DNA of 64,000 bases from Anabaena sphaerica FACHB-251 (GTDB lineage Bacteria; Cyanobacteriota; Cyanobacteriia; Cyanobacteriales; Nostocaceae): assembly GCF_014696825.1 (NCBI RefSeq), contig NZ_JACJQU010000005.1, positions 1-64,000 on the forward strand, in the 5' to 3' direction. Made by a program: the position numbers and the translations under genes. The stretch's first letter is position 1. Each line of letters begins with the position of its first letter. Positions 45,786 through 54,985 of the stretch are shown here, piece by piece. The notes under the pieces are model-generated. The model had not been told where the DNA came from. It saw nothing but the letters and a program-made list of their open reading frames with translations, and did no database searches.

Positions 45786-46886
45786 TTATGCCGAAACTGG
45801 CATTCGCAGATTTACATTCACTGCTTGTAATTCCTTGGCTTTCTCCTCTGGTAAAGCATCATTAGCAAACATCCCCGCTGCAAGTTCTGTTCCTGCCAAA
45901 TACTTCAAGCGATCGCTCGTGCGGTATGGTGGATAAAACTGGGCGTGTAAATGTGCTTCTGGATGAGGTAAACCATCCGTTGGTGCTTGAAACCAAGCCA
46001 TTAAATAAGGGAAAGGACGATTCCACAAGCCGTCATATTTGAGAGTGACAGTTTTTAAAGCTTTGGCAAGTCCCCAACGTTGTTCTAAGCTTAAGTCTGA
46101 AAAAGTGGCTACTGCTTGTTTTGGTGCTACCCAAACTTCATAAGGGTAACGCGCACAGACGGGAACGAATGCGATCGCATCTTCATCTTCATAAATTATT
46201 CGTTGCTTGTCAGCAATTTCTTTCTCAATCAAATCTGCTAACAACCCGCGTTTATGTTCCTGATAATACCGCTGCTGCTGTTCTAACATCTGCGCTGGCA
46301 CAGGTGGAACAAACGGATAAGCGTAAATTTGCCCATGAGGGTGGTGTAAAGTCACACCTACTTCCACACCTTTATTTTCAAATGGCAACACATATTGAAT
46401 TTGGGGATTTTTGCCCAAAACCTCCGTGCGATCGCCCCAAACTTGCAAAATTAAATCCAGGTGATCCAGTGTCAAGGATGACAAGGAAGCACGGGCATCC
46501 TGAGTAAAAACCACCACCTCACACGCGCCATTGGCTGGTGCTGTTTCTACAATGCAATCAGGCGGATTTTTTGCCGTTGTCACCATCGAGGGAAAACGGT
46601 TCTCAAATACTGCCACATCATACTTACCAACAGGTATTTCCGTGGGAAAATTAGGGTTTCGGCTAGGAGCAAGGGGGTTATATTCTGGGGGTGGTAAGAA
46701 AGTCCGTCCTTGACGATGACTGGCATAAGCCACCCATTCACCCCGGAGGGGATGCCAACGCAGGTGGGGATTTGCCCGCACTGGCTCATCACTGGGGCTA
46801 GTGGCTGTAATCTGATCAGAAATGGGGCAACGACTATACAAAGTCATCTGCCGTCCATCCGGCTTTAACAAGCTGTGGGAGTACAT
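45786..46886 (-). CDS. galT: Galactose-1-phosphate uridylyltransferase
   Basis: 366 residues. Transfers UMP between UDP-glucose and Gal-1-P (Leloir pathway). Motifs: NPHLRWHPLRGEWVAYASHRQGR, VFENRFPSM, the active-site HHPHGQIYAYPF (histidine nucleophile in HPH), and HPEAHLHAQFYPPYR near the C-terminus. Its start overlaps the end of the upstream family 2 glycosidase by 22 nt, so the two form an operon that releases and processes galactosides. Confidence 0.95.
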   Translation of the reverse strand: MYSHSLLKPDGRQMTLYSRCPISDQITATSPSDEPVRANPHLRWHPLRGEWVAYASHRQGRTFLPPPEYNPLAPSRNPNFPTEIPVGKYDVAVFENRFPSMVTTAKNPPDCIVETAPANGACEVVVFTQDARASLSSLTLDHLDLILQVWGDRTEVLGKNPQIQYVLPFENKGVEVGVTLHHPHGQIYAYPFVPPVPAQMLEQQQRYYQEHKRGLLADLIEKEIADKQRIIYEDEDAIAFVPVCARYPYEVWVAPKQAVATFSDLSLEQRWGLAKALKTVTLKYDGLWNRPFPYLMAWFQAPTDGLPHPEAHLHAQFYPPYRTSDRLKYLAGTELAAGMFANDALPEEKAKELQAVNVNLRMPVSA

Positions 46887-48727
46887 AATCCTTGTCCTGA
46901 AAGAGTAGCAGCACGGATCGCTGCAATGGGAAATTTGGGAGTGCGATCGCCGTACAATAAACCGTTAGCTTCTTGGAAGGTATCTGTGAATTGTGTGTAA
47001 CAGAAGCCACTGAACATCTCGATGTTATTCACAGTTTCGAGGAGGGCAGTGTACTTCATTTCTAGCTCGGAGATATTCCAGCAACGCTCATATCCCCAAG
47101 CTTTATCTGCTTTAGGCTGGGTAGCAGGTGCATAAGCAATGCCACCAAACTCTGTCAGCATGACCGGTTGCCCCTGGTGCGGATAGTTGTCCAGGGTGAG
47201 GATACGTCCACCAGGACGCTTACGCTCAAACAAATCTGATAATTTTACTTCTGGTCCATAGCGATGAACCAATTGCTGGGGCTGAGTGTCGTAGTCATGA
47301 ATAGCCAGAATGTCTGTATCTGTACTTTCCCAGCCATCATTACCAATTACCGGACGGGAAGGATCAAGGGTTTTGGTCAAATAATACATTGCCAAAACGT
47401 AGTTTCTATGGGCAGCAGTTTCAACTAAGTTGGGAACGCCCCAGGATTCATTAAAGGGAACCCAGGCGACAATACACGGATGGTTAATATCACGGTTGAT
47501 TACCTCAGTCCACTCATGGGTCATACGTTCTACGGCTTTATGGGTAAAGCGATAGGCACTGGGCATCTCTTCCCATACTAACAAGCCTAAAACATCTGCC
47601 CAATATAAAAATCGGGGATCTTCGATTTTTTGATGTTTGCGAACTCCGTTGAAACCCATCGCTTTAGCTAGTTCCACATCACGCCGCAAAGCATCATCAT
47701 CGGGGGCGGTCATGAGGGAATCAGGCCAGTAACCTTGGTCTAAAACCAGTCGTAAATAATAAGGACGACCATTGAGCATAAAGCGATCGCGCTGAATACT
47801 CACCGTCCGCAATGCCGTATAAGATTTTACTTTATCTAGCACTTGGTTGTTATATACCAACTGAATTTCCGCATCAATCAAAGTTGGTCTTTCTGGACTC
47901 CACAGTAATTCATTCCGGTAGTCATCAATACCAGGATCAGCTAAAGCAATGCGGCGGCTAACTTCTCCGTCGAACACTTCGTAGGTATCGTTAGCTAACA
48001 CCTTACCGCCAACGCTCAATTTCACCTTCATTTGAATGCCACAAACAGGTATATCCCCTGCCAGCGCCGCACAACAGCCGATTTCCCACCGCTCAAAGTC
48101 AGGAGTCCAGCGGATGTGATCTATATATGTTGTCCCTACACGCTCAACCCACACAGTCTGCCAAATACCAGTAGTGCGTGGATACCAAATACTGTGGGGT
48201 TCTAACTGCCAATCTTGCTTACCACGGGGTTTTGCCAAGTCGTGAGGATCATCTTGCGCCCAAACTGTGATTTTAGTTGTGCCACTGTCATTCAAAACGT
48301 GGGTAATATCAATGCTAAATGGGGTATGGCCGCCTTCATGTTCAGCCAGATATTGGTCGTTTACCCAAACCCGCGCTCGATAATCTACAGCACCAAAATG
48401 CAGCAGAAATCGCCCTTCTCCTGTTGGTGTTGCAAATTCTCGCTCATACCAGCAGTTGGCATGAAATCCTGTATCACCAATCCCACTTTTGGTAGATTCA
48501 GGAGCAAAGGGGACTTCGATATGATGAGTCCATTGGCTAAGGTCGCTGGGTTGGGAGCAATTACCTTCATCGTCATAAGCGAATTTCCACTGTCCGTCCA
48601 GACTTTGCCAGTGCGATCGCCGCAGATGCGGACGTGGATATGCTGGATCTTGGAAACTCAAAATCTGCTTATTATCACTCTCAGAGGTGAATTTAACTTC
48701 AAAATTCTCGATAGCTAACGCTTTCAT
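46865..48727 (-). CDS. Family 2 glycoside hydrolase (beta-galactosidase/glucuronidase-like)
   Basis: 620 residues. The N-terminal sugar-binding jelly roll (RSHWQSLDGQWKFAYDDEG, CWYEREF, LHFGAVDYRARVWVNDQYLAEHEGGHTPFSIDIT) and the Ig-like sandwich lead into the TIM barrel (from about 300). The acid/base is in VAWVPFNESWG and the nucleophile in MLTEFGG. No signal peptide, so it acts in the cytoplasm. Its operon with galT suggests galactoside hydrolysis, though the family also covers glucuronides. Confidence 0.9.
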   Translation of the reverse strand: MKALAIENFEVKFTSESDNKQILSFQDPAYPRPHLRRSHWQSLDGQWKFAYDDEGNCSQPSDLSQWTHHIEVPFAPESTKSGIGDTGFHANCWYEREFATPTGEGRFLLHFGAVDYRARVWVNDQYLAEHEGGHTPFSIDITHVLNDSGTTKITVWAQDDPHDLAKPRGKQDWQLEPHSIWYPRTTGIWQTVWVERVGTTYIDHIRWTPDFERWEIGCCAALAGDIPVCGIQMKVKLSVGGKVLANDTYEVFDGEVSRRIALADPGIDDYRNELLWSPERPTLIDAEIQLVYNNQVLDKVKSYTALRTVSIQRDRFMLNGRPYYLRLVLDQGYWPDSLMTAPDDDALRRDVELAKAMGFNGVRKHQKIEDPRFLYWADVLGLLVWEEMPSAYRFTHKAVERMTHEWTEVINRDINHPCIVAWVPFNESWGVPNLVETAAHRNYVLAMYYLTKTLDPSRPVIGNDGWESTDTDILAIHDYDTQPQQLVHRYGPEVKLSDLFERKRPGGRILTLDNYPHQGQPVMLTEFGGIAYAPATQPKADKAWGYERCWNISELEMKYTALLETVNNIEMFSGFCYTQFTDTFQEANGLLYGDRTPKFPIAAIRAATLSGQGLCTPTAC

Positions 48728-49622
48728 ATAAAACCTCTTCCTTAACTACAAAAAAACAAATTTTTTTTTTCTATTTTTGGTTGAAAACAACCTAGAACCG
48801 CTTCGCAGAAGCCAAAAGTCAAAAGAATTATATTCCGGGCTTTTGCGCTGTTTTTAACGGTATTTTGATGTCCTCCGTGATGTACTAGTACAGGTCGGCG
48901 TAAATAAACCAGCTATTCCAAATTCCTCAACAGATTACCTGTATTAGTTTTGAATTTTGAATGCATGACTTTTGACTTTCACCCTACGGTACTAGTGTAA
49001 GAATCTAGAAAGCACAAGGCAGGAGTTAGAAGCCTGTAATGCTTATATAATCTACTTTTTGTCAGTTTCTAACTGTGTAGTTATTTTTGTGTGCTGTACT
49101 AGTCTATTTGCAGAAATCCTGTGATTTCTGGACTGATTTATTCTTTTTAGCGTCAATGAATGGAGTGTGATTTCCTCGCATTAGACTAATTTTAAGTAGC
49201 AGCCGGAAATCACCTCCATCACAGTTAGTGCCGGCGGCATGAAAATATTATTTATGGACTCCTGGCTCGTGACATTATGACACAAATAAACACAATATTT
49301 GTCCAGTCACAAGAAAATATGTAAGAACATTTTGAAACCTAATTATAATGAGTATATCGAAAACATGGGTATTTGCAGATGTACCTTGATCTAAATAATG
49401 TATTATATTAAACTTGCTCAATAATTAATGTAATACCTATTGCCAACTAGCAATTTTGATCAAAGTATCTAAAAATGATTTTAATTCTACTTTTTTCATT
49501 TAATTTGACTTTTAGATGTAAATACTGCCACAATTAAGTATGAATACTTATGGGGAATTGCAATAGTTTTGAGTTAATTAGGCCACAGTGTAGAGCCGTT
49601 GTATGCAACTTCTCTACACGGT
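48728..49622. other. About 0.9 kb AT-rich gap with no gene seen
   Basis: Upstream of the glycosidase gene and abutting the glutathione reductase remnant. No coding frame of note. CGGTACTAGTGTAAG and TGTACTAGTAC-like motifs occur around 48886 and 48990. I see no RNA gene. Confidence 0.5.
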
Positions 49623-49918
49623 TTATAAAGAAAAAATCTCTTCGGCACTCGATGGATGAATACCAATATTGTTATTCAAGTTCTTTTTAGTAGCACCTAA
49701 TTTTATAGCTACAGCAATACTTTGAATAATTTCTGATGCCGATTAACCCAGCATATGAACGCCTAAAATGCGATCTGATTTACCGTCTATTACTAATTTA
49801 ATCAAACTTTTTTCATCTTGCCCATTCAGGCTATAAAAAAGTGGTTTAAATTTCTCACTGTAACACTGCACCGATTCACCAAATTTTTCCCGTGCTTGAG
49901 ATTCTGTCAAGCCACACG
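49623..49918 (-). pseudogene. gor: C-terminal remnant of glutathione reductase
   Basis: Minus-strand translation from 49918 reads CGLTESQAREKFGESVQCYS, then FKPLFYSLNGQDEKSLIKLV and DRILGVHMLG, an in-frame stop, then SASEIIQSIAVAIKLGATKK and IGIHPSSAEEIFSL followed by the stop. This is the dimerisation domain of a glutathione/disulfide reductase, including the catalytic histidine in IHP. The FAD and NADPH domains are absent, and one stop codon interrupts the remnant at GVHMLG. Confidence 0.85.
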
Positions 49919-49924
49919 CAATAC

Positions 49925-50192
49925 TGTAAATTCCACTACCCTAACTTCTGTCACTAACGCACATAACCTGGGCTTGGCTAAGGAAATTAATATACTGAAA
50001 CAGAAGCTAAATTCTGATACTCAAATCATTAATTTTGATGTCCATTCCCTTTACCAAGAATCGATGCAAAACCCAAGCAAATTTGGTTTTACTAATGTAA
50101 CTAATGCTTGCCTATATAGCCTGAATAACTGTGATCATCCTGACAAATTTTTGTTCTGGGACGGGATTCATCCCACTACTGCTGCTAGGTCC
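49925..50192 (+). pseudogene. C-terminal remnant of an SGNH/GDSL-type hydrolase
   Basis: Plus-strand frame: LTSVTNAHNLGLAKEINILK, then IINFDVHSLYQES, then the block V signature FLFWDGIHPTTAA. The last element carries the catalytic Asp-x-x-His of GDSL lipases. The N-terminal block with the nucleophile serine is missing, and the frame runs into a family 43 glycosidase piece. Confidence 0.75.
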
Positions 50193-50849
50193 GTATGAGG
50201 ATGTTGGTGAACCACTGACAGACCTGAATAATTGCCCTTTTGCGATTGATCCGCATCCGTTCCGCGATGACGATGGACAGTGGTATTTGTTTTATGCTCG
50301 TGATTTCCTAGATACAGAGGGAGGTATGCGTGCGGGAACGGCGCTGGTTGTAGACCGACTCCAAGATATGACAAAGCTGACTGGTGTGGAAACAGTTGTT
50401 TTGCGATCGCGTTGTGATTGGCAGCGGTTTCTAGACAACCGCATGATGTACGGTCAAGTTTTTGATTGGCATACTTTGGAAGGTCCCTGTGTCCGCAAAC
50501 ATGAGGGACGCTACTATTGCTTTTATAGCGGTGGGTGCTGGGAAACTGAAAATTACGGTGTCGATTATGGAGTTGCCGATAGTGTGATGGGGACCTATTC
50601 TGATGCGGGTAATGAAGCTGGCCCACGGGTGTTGCGATCGCTTCCCGGTTATGTTAAAGGACCTGGCCGCAACTCAATCGTTTTGGGACCTGATACTCAA
50701 ACCGAGTATATGCCTATCATGCTTGGGGTAAGGATGGACGGCAAATTTGCTTAGATAAGCTCACTTGGACACCAAATGGTCCGCGTTGTCAGGGTCTGAC
50801 TTGGAAACCACAGACTATTGATATTAACAAGTACGTCAACAGAAGATAG
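50178..50849 (+). pseudogene. Family 43 glycoside hydrolase remnant with frameshift
   Basis: GPYEDVGEPLTDLNNCPFAI, DPHPFRDDDGQWYLFYARDF and CVRKHEGRYYCFYSGG are GH43 five-blade propeller features. The 5' end is cut at the junction with the SGNH piece. Near 50705-50712 the frame shifts: reading resumes as VYAYHAWGKDGRQICLDKLT, then TWTPNGPRCQG, and stops near 50849. The enzyme is therefore truncated and frameshifted. Confidence 0.8.
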
Positions 50850-50982
50850 AAAATTTACAGGAAACTAAAAGTTAGTGTTATGGAATCACCTGTTAAAAAG
50901 GTAACACTGCTCGGTTAAGGAAAATGGGGGAGTAAAACCAAGGACAAGTCTGGTGACCGAACGCACTGGCTCCGCATAAACT

Positions 50983-52326
50983 TTATTTACCCCCTAATTC
51001 TTCCTGTAACCGATATAAAATTGTATTTTTATCAACTTGGGACAAAATCTCTTGAATAACCGTACTAGCGCCTAACTGTCCCCAAGTACAGCCTTTTTCT
51101 AAATATATCTGTGCAGCTTTACCAACAGTATAAGACCCATAACCAGCAATACCAGCTTGAGCGATCGCACTCCCAGCAAAAGTAGTAATATTGAGAGGAT
51201 TATCACCACTAGCTATAGCAGCTGTAGTTTTACCTAAACCTAATACAAAACTACTGCCTAATTCCCCCAATAATAAACCACCAGAACTAAATAAAATAGT
51301 TTTTAATAAATTTGTAGCTTCATAGCTAGTCATCGGTAAAGAGTATAATCTAGCCAAGGAACGAATTAAAGCTAAATCAGTAATTAAACCACCAATAATA
51401 TCTAAAAAAGCGATAGGATTTAACCCCATAGCGAGAGCTTTATATTTTGTAAATTGCCAAATAATATCTTCCGCTTCTTTTTGGCGTAAATCTATGGTTT
51501 TTTCAGCTATAATTTCTTCAGCTTCCCGCGCTTGAATCAGTGCATTTAAAGCTAAGAGCGATCGCCCCTCTCTATTCAATATATTCAGAATAGTTTGCTT
51601 CAGTTCCTCAACCTGCGGTGGTGGTGTTTCCCACTCATAACTCACATTCCCATCCGGGTATTCTATTCTTACTTCCATTGGTGCAGGTTCAGCCGCAACC
51701 ATCACAATTTCATCTGGTAACAACGGTTTAGCTTGGGGATTTCCTGCACCCAATTGTCGTAAATTTTTGTAAATTGCAGTTCTATCTGTATCTGGGTACA
51801 AATCGATTTTATTAAATACCAAAATCAAAGGTTTTTGAGCTTGACGCAACTCTAGCAACGCTTGATACTCGGTTCTAGTGATATCTCCAGAAACCACAAA
51901 CAAAATTAAATCAGCTTGATGCGCCACATCTCGCGCCATTTGCGCCCGTGATGCCCCCTCAATTTCATCTAAACCGGGAGTGTCAATTAATTCTACTATT
52001 ACTTTTCCCCCTGGCTTCCAACGTAGTGATCGCGGCCATTGAGTTACACCATTCAGGGGTCCAGTTTGGAGAATTTTTTCCCCTAACAAGGAATTCAAAA
52101 CCGCAGACTTACCACGACTCACCAAGCCAAAAGCCGCGATTCTCACCACATTAGAGTCTAGCTTGTTGAGTGTAGCGGTTAAAAGTTCTATTTCTGGTTT
52201 TACCAAAAGAGCTAATTCTGGTTTAGATGATAGCTGTCCTGACTTGCGGAGATATCCATACCAAGATATCGCTTGTCTAAGACTAGCACGGGCGCGGTTT
52301 AAATGGGTTTCTTGCAGTTGAGACAA
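50983..52326 (-). CDS. Dynamin-like/Era-like GTPase with DUF697 membrane domain
   Basis: 447 residues. G1 GLVSRGKSAVLNSLLG, G3 DTPGLDEIEG and G4 FNKIDLYP are present. The C-terminal DUF697-like part has hydrophobic stretches (LGLNPIAFLDIIGGLITDLALI, SGGLLLGELGSSFVLGLG, AGSAIAQAGIAGYGSYTVG). Probably a membrane-associated GTPase. The exact role is not known. Confidence 0.85.
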   Translation of the reverse strand: MSQLQETHLNRARASLRQAISWYGYLRKSGQLSSKPELALLVKPEIELLTATLNKLDSNVVRIAAFGLVSRGKSAVLNSLLGEKILQTGPLNGVTQWPRSLRWKPGGKVIVELIDTPGLDEIEGASRAQMARDVAHQADLILFVVSGDITRTEYQALLELRQAQKPLILVFNKIDLYPDTDRTAIYKNLRQLGAGNPQAKPLLPDEIVMVAAEPAPMEVRIEYPDGNVSYEWETPPPQVEELKQTILNILNREGRSLLALNALIQAREAEEIIAEKTIDLRQKEAEDIIWQFTKYKALAMGLNPIAFLDIIGGLITDLALIRSLARLYSLPMTSYEATNLLKTILFSSGGLLLGELGSSFVLGLGKTTAAIASGDNPLNITTFAGSAIAQAGIAGYGSYTVGKAAQIYLEKGCTWGQLGASTVIQEILSQVDKNTILYRLQEELGGK

Positions 52327-52519
52327 GGTGACAGAAACAATAGATTACATATCTATTTATATCGAAAATTTGGCGTTGCTGCTGTCCTGGTGTACATGAC
52401 AATCATGACAATCATGAAATGTACTGTAAATTCTCCGCGCCCAACTCTTAGTCTAAACAGATAACTTGGTAATTTGCTAGAAATAGACTGGTCAAAAATC
52501 TCTTAGATTCATCCCTGCT

Positions 52520-52858
52520 TTACCACCAAATGCGTTCACCTTTCTCATTCACTCGTGCTTGACGAATAACATCAGAAATCTCTTCCGCATCTTTGACATG
52601 ATGAAGTGCTTTTTTCTCACCATCAGGAGTTTCCACTACAAAGTAAGTGGGAACTGTAATATGATCACCTGTAATATCAGGGACATCTACAGCAACTTGT
52701 TGGGATTTTTCTTCAATTGATTGCGGTTCATCAGCAATTCTATCACCAGGATTAGCGGTTAAGTTCCTTTCTTTAACATTTGCTTCTTCTTTAGAAAAGC
52801 TATCTTTGCTTACTGGTTGATTAATTTGATTATCTTGATGATTATCAGTCATGGTCAT
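52520..52858 (-). CDS. Small hydrophilic hypothetical protein
   Basis: 112 residues. The N-terminal half is polar and disordered (NHQDNQINQPVSKDSFSKEE). The C-terminal half, PTYFVVETPDGEKKALHHVKDAEEISDVIRQARVNEKGERIWW, is compact. No recognised family. A second ATG two codons in is an alternative start. It is 113 bp upstream of mntC's 3' end side, same strand as the GTPase. Confidence 0.55.
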   Translation of the reverse strand: MTMTDNHQDNQINQPVSKDSFSKEEANVKERNLTANPGDRIADEPQSIEEKSQQVAVDVPDITGDHITVPTYFVVETPDGEKKALHHVKDAEEISDVIRQARVNEKGERIWW

Positions 52859-52970
52859 ATCCCAAATAAAAAACTACTATGTAAGAATTCATGAATTCTG
52901 ACACTAGTATCAATCTAAATAATCAAAGGCGTAAGTAGTTCTTTCTTAGGAGAGAGTTTGAGGATGAACT

Positions 52971-53921
52971 TTACTTCTGAGGTTGAAAAGGTGTATATCT
53001 CCCACCTAAAGCTTCAACAATAGAGCGTGTGTTTGCTTCCATCATTTTCATGTAAGTATCTCCAGCACTTCCCTTTGCACCAATAGAATCCGAGTAAAGT
53101 GGATCTGGTGAGAGTTTCACCCCAGCTTCTTGGGCAACAGTTTTAATTAAAGCTGGATTAATTGTAGTTTCAGCAAAGATTGCCGGGACACCTATTTTCT
53201 TAATTGCATCAACTAATTGTTTCACAGTTTGGGCGCTTGGTTGTTCTTCAGTGCTAATCCCAATTAAAGTTCCGGAAATTTCCATCCCATAGGCATTAGC
53301 ATAATATTGAAAAGCATCATGGGTAGTGATCAGTTTGCGTTTATCTGGAGGAATAGTTTGAATTTGTTGTTTAATCCAGATATTTAATTGCTGTAATTCC
53401 TTTGTCAGTTCTGCGGCATTTTGATTAAATTTATCTTTGTCTTCTGGTGATAACTCAATTAATGAATCTCTAATTGTATTTACCATAGATATAGCATTTT
53501 CCGCACTTCCCCAAACGTGAGGATCTGGGACAATTTGCCCTTTACTTTTTTCTAACTTTAAAGGTTTGACGACTTCCCCCACCGCTAAATTTCGCGCCTT
53601 CCCTCCAGTAGCATTCATTAACTTAATAAGACCCGGTTCCAAGTTGTAACCGTTATATAAAATTAAATCTGCTGTTTCCAAAACTCGACTATCTGCGGGT
53701 ACAGGTTCATAAACGTGAGGATCTGCACCAGGTTGGAGAATTCCATTTAAATTAATTTCTTCTCCACCAACCTCTTGGGCTAAATCAGCAATAATAGTGC
53801 TAGTTGCTACAACTTGCGGCTTCCCATTTCCCTGGGGTTGAGGCTCTGGAGGAGTACAAGCAAATAAAGCCAAAGGTAAAAATATTCCCAGACACAACCG
53901 ACAAATCTTGGTTTTCTTCAT
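52971..53921 (-). CDS. mntC: Manganese ABC transporter, substrate-binding lipoprotein
   Basis: 316 residues from the ATG at 53921. The signal peptide ends in a lipobox LPLALFAC. Metal ligands of the cluster A-I family are in PGADPHVYEPVP, DPHVWGSAENAISMV, TTHDAFQYYANAYG and DPLYSDSIG. The DPHVWGSAEN wording is closest to MntC-type Mn-binding proteins; ZnuA usually has a His-rich loop, which is missing here. It is divergent from the ATPase and permease genes across about 130 bp. Confidence 0.88.
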   Translation of the reverse strand: MKKTKICRLCLGIFLPLALFACTPPEPQPQGNGKPQVVATSTIIADLAQEVGGEEINLNGILQPGADPHVYEPVPADSRVLETADLILYNGYNLEPGLIKLMNATGGKARNLAVGEVVKPLKLEKSKGQIVPDPHVWGSAENAISMVNTIRDSLIELSPEDKDKFNQNAAELTKELQQLNIWIKQQIQTIPPDKRKLITTHDAFQYYANAYGMEISGTLIGISTEEQPSAQTVKQLVDAIKKIGVPAIFAETTINPALIKTVAQEAGVKLSPDPLYSDSIGAKGSAGDTYMKMMEANTRSIVEALGGRYTPFQPQK

Positions 53922-54048
53922 CTCATTGCTACCTATTGATACCAAATATTAGTTTCATGTATCCGAAAGATTACGTCAAATTATAGATTTTTTCATTATT
54001 TTCTCATTTTTATAGTAAGCTCAAAGAATCGATATTTTAACTACGGGT
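53922..54048. promoter_or_regulatory. Divergent mntC / mntA control region
   Basis: 127 bp, strongly AT-rich in the middle, serving both directions. No clear Fur/Zur/ManR box was recognised, although manganese regulation of such operons is usual. Confidence 0.4.
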
Positions 54049-54870
54049 ATGCAAAATATTTCTTTCTACCAAAAACCTAGTCTATTACGTAAATATGCAC
54101 AGAAGATACCTGCACAAGCGAGAATATCTATTGATATGAATTCCTCAGCAGCCATTAGCATCTCCCATTTAGGCGTACACTATCGCACACAAGAAGCTTT
54201 GCGGGATGTGAACTGCATAATTAAACCAGGAAGACTAACGGGAATTTTTGGACCCAATGGTGCTGGTAAAAGTACACTAATGAAAGCCATTTTGGGATTA
54301 GTCCCTTTGACTAGTGGTAATGTCTTATACGAGAATAAACCTTTAATGCAGCAACTAGAAAAAGTTGCCTATGTGCCACAAAGAAGCCAAATTGACTGGA
54401 ATTACCCAGCCACAGTTTGGGATGTAGTGATGATGGGGCGTGTAAAAAAAACAGGTTGGTTGCGTAGTTTCTCCACAGTTAGCCGCCAAATAGCAAAAGA
54501 GGCCTTAGAACGAGTAGGTATGAGAGAATATAGCGATCGCCCCATTGGAGAACTTTCTGGAGGACAACAACAGAGAGTATTTTTAGCCCGTGCGTTAACC
54601 CACCAAGCAGACATTTTCTGTTTTGACGAACCCTTTGTAGGAATAGATCAAAAAACCCAAACAATAATTTTTGAAGTCTTCCACGAACTAGCGGCGGCCA
54701 AAAAAATTGTCTTAATAGTTAATCACGACTTAGGCGAATCAATCGCTCATTTCGATGATTTAATTTTACTCAATTGTGAACTAATAGCCACAGGTTCCCG
54801 GCAACAAGTCCTTATAGAAAAAAACCTGCATCGTGCTTACGGAGGAAAAGTTATGTACTTTGCGGCTTAG
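54049..54870 (+). CDS. mntA: Manganese ABC transporter, ATP-binding protein
   Basis: 273 residues (an ATG at 54136 would give 244 and the usual N-terminus SAAISISHLGVHY). Walker A GIFGPNGAGKSTLMKAILGL, Q-loop VPQRSQIDWNYPATVWDVVMMGR, signature LSGGQQQRVFLARAL, Walker B IFCFDEPFVGID, H-loop VNHDLGE. VPQRSQIDWNYP is typical of Mn/Zn/Fe importers of this family. Confidence 0.92.
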   Translation: MQNISFYQKPSLLRKYAQKIPAQARISIDMNSSAAISISHLGVHYRTQEALRDVNCIIKPGRLTGIFGPNGAGKSTLMKAILGLVPLTSGNVLYENKPLMQQLEKVAYVPQRSQIDWNYPATVWDVVMMGRVKKTGWLRSFSTVSRQIAKEALERVGMREYSDRPIGELSGGQQQRVFLARALTHQADIFCFDEPFVGIDQKTQTIIFEVFHELAAAKKIVLIVNHDLGESIAHFDDLILLNCELIATGSRQQVLIEKNLHRAYGGKVMYFAA

Positions 54871-54875
54871 TAATT

Positions 54876-54984
54876 AGTCATTAGTCATTAGTCATTAGTT
54901 ATTGGAAGCAATAGGGAAAGAAAAATCTCCTCCCCAGTCCCCAGTCCCCAGTCCCCAGTCCCCAGTCCCCAGTCCCTAGTCCCC
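54876..54984. repeat. TAGTCAT and CCCAGTC tandem repeats between mntA and mntB
   Basis: Four TTAGTCAT-type units followed by about eight CCCAGTC units right up to the mntB start codon, inside an operon. Confidence 0.9.
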
Positions 54985-54985
54985 T

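Noticed and set aside
49818-50198. A 126-residue protein as one gene
   Set aside because: Its first third is the antisense of the glutathione reductase remnant and the rest is the SGNH hydrolase remnant; it is a chimera of pseudogene pieces.
4589-54984. CRISPR array
   Set aside because: All tandem repeats seen are 7-8 bp units without spacers, and no cas gene is present.
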